14,283 nucleotides of DNA, from NCBI GenBank assembly GCA_945981915.1, contig CAMFRJ010000010.1, positions 1 to 14,283 of the forward strand. The letters run 5' to 3'. This stretch comes from an uncultured Erysipelotrichaceae bacterium. Lineage in GTDB: Bacteria > Bacillota_I > Bacilli_A > Erysipelotrichales > Coprobacillaceae. The translations under genes were made by a program, and so were the position numbers. The notes below the pieces were generated by a model. That model was not told the DNA's origin, made no database searches, and was given only the letters and a program-made list of their open reading frames with translations. How positions within the stretch are numbered: position 1 is the first letter of the stretch; the number at the start of each line of letters is the position of its first letter. Positions 13,628 through 14,283 of this stretch are shown here, piece by piece.

Positions 13628-14283
13628 ATGATTTTGAATATGAAAAGAACAAAATTAGATGATAGAAAACTTCCATTTTATACAAAAGGGGAAGAAATCT
13701 TTAATATGGTTAGCCATATTGTTGGAGGCGTATCTGGAATTGTTTCTTTGGTATTATGCATCATTTTTGCAAGAGATGGGTATGCGTTGTTTTCAGGAAT
13801 CGTTTATGGGATTTCAATGATTTTACTTTATACAATGAGTGCTATTTATCATGGTTTATCACCAAATTTAAAAGCAAAAAAAGTATTTCAGATCATGGAT
13901 CATTGTAGCATCTTTGTATTGATTGCTGGGACATATACACCTATATTATTATGTTCGATAAGACCGCATGATCCATTTTGGGCATGGACACTATTTGCAA
14001 TTATTTGGTGTGTGACAATTTTAGGAATTACATTAAATGCAATAGATATAGAAAGACATAAAAAATTTTCGATGTTTTGTTATTTGGTTATGGGATGGTG
14101 TATTGTATTTAAAATCAATTTGTTACCTGTTGCATTACCAAGTATGGGTATTTGGTTGCTTGTATTAGGAGGGTTAGCTTATACCATCGGTGTTGTTTTT
14201 TATGTTTTACAAAATAAAATCAAATATATGCATAGTATTTGGCATCTATGGATACTTGTAGGATCTTCACTACATTTCTTATG
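13628..14283 (+). CDS. Hemolysin III / PAQR-family membrane protein (3' end cut by window)
   Basis: This is a seven-helix integral membrane protein of the YqfA/HlyIII branch of the PAQR family. Despite the name its bacterial function is not settled; the related receptors have a zinc-dependent hydrolase-like core. Visible motifs are YTKGEEIFN at 18-26 with SH at 29-30, SAIYH at 71-75 (Ser71, His75), MDH at 90-92 (Asp91), AGTYTP at 100-105, and HSIWH at 202-206 (His202, His206). These are the expected Ser, Asp and three-His metal-site residues. The frame is open to the last base with 218 complete codons. Family members are about this long, so only a few residues are missing. The ATG is set by AAGAGGTGA at 13615-13623. 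Confidence 0.9.
   Translation, partial: MILNMKRTKLDDRKLPFYTKGEEIFNMVSHIVGGVSGIVSLVLCIIFARDGYALFSGIVYGISMILLYTMSAIYHGLSPNLKAKKVFQIMDHCSIFVLIAGTYTPILLCSIRPHDPFWAWTLFAIIWCVTILGITLNAIDIERHKKFSMFCYLVMGWCIVFKINLLPVALPSMGIWLLVLGGLAYTIGVVFYVLQNKIKYMHSIWHLWILVGSSLHFL

Overview
The window is AT-rich, with A/T-ending codons, AGA as the main arginine codon, TGA used as a stop, and strong GGAGG-type ribosome binding sites. This points to a low-GC Firmicute. The gene order (glmU-prs; tatD with a yabE-type gene; mnmG-rsmG-noc) and protein style suggest a gut member of the Erysipelotrichia/Coprobacillaceae type. That placement is inference; no 16S gene or other decisive marker is present. Bases 1-45 are not genomic. 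They are an Illumina Nextera i5 adapter with an 8-base index and the Tn5 mosaic end, so the biological sequence starts at 46, just ahead of glmU.

Layout. (1) 46-2449: glmU and prs form an operon for cell-wall UDP-GlcNAc and PRPP supply, closed by a textbook terminator. (2) 2450-2760: an AT-rich gap with a strong extended -10 promoter at its end. (3) 2761-4490: tatD and a membrane-anchored DUF348/G5/3D-domain protein (YabE-like), closed by a terminator. (4) 4491-4740: a small unrecognised reading frame with a good ribosome binding site but an ATC where the start codon should be, then a terminator. (5) 4743-11366: a long + strand operon of tRNA modification (mnmG), 16S rRNA methylation (rsmG), nucleoid occlusion (noc), two Cof-type HAD phosphatases, a GH32 fructosidase and a cysteine-rich small protein. 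The genes overlap or sit within about 10 bases of each other. (6) 11273-12723: a MATE efflux pump with its own promoter, minimal leader ORFs and an intrinsic terminator in front of it. (7) 12714-13470, minus strand: dUTPase and a GIY-YIG endonuclease-domain protein. (8) 13539-14283: a hemolysin III/PAQR membrane protein cut by the window end, with a near-consensus promoter and a perfect 12-bp inverted repeat in its leader.

Most of the window is ordinary housekeeping. The best candidate for undescribed biology is the MATE leader at 11273-11385. Promoter, strong Shine-Dalgarno, overlapping mini-ORFs and a terminator that overlaps the mini-ORF together look like ribosome-mediated (antibiotic-sensing) attenuation of an efflux pump. 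Second-rank items are the ATC-start small gene, the palindromic leader of the hlyIII gene, and sugar-metabolism genes joined to the mnmG-rsmG-noc operon.
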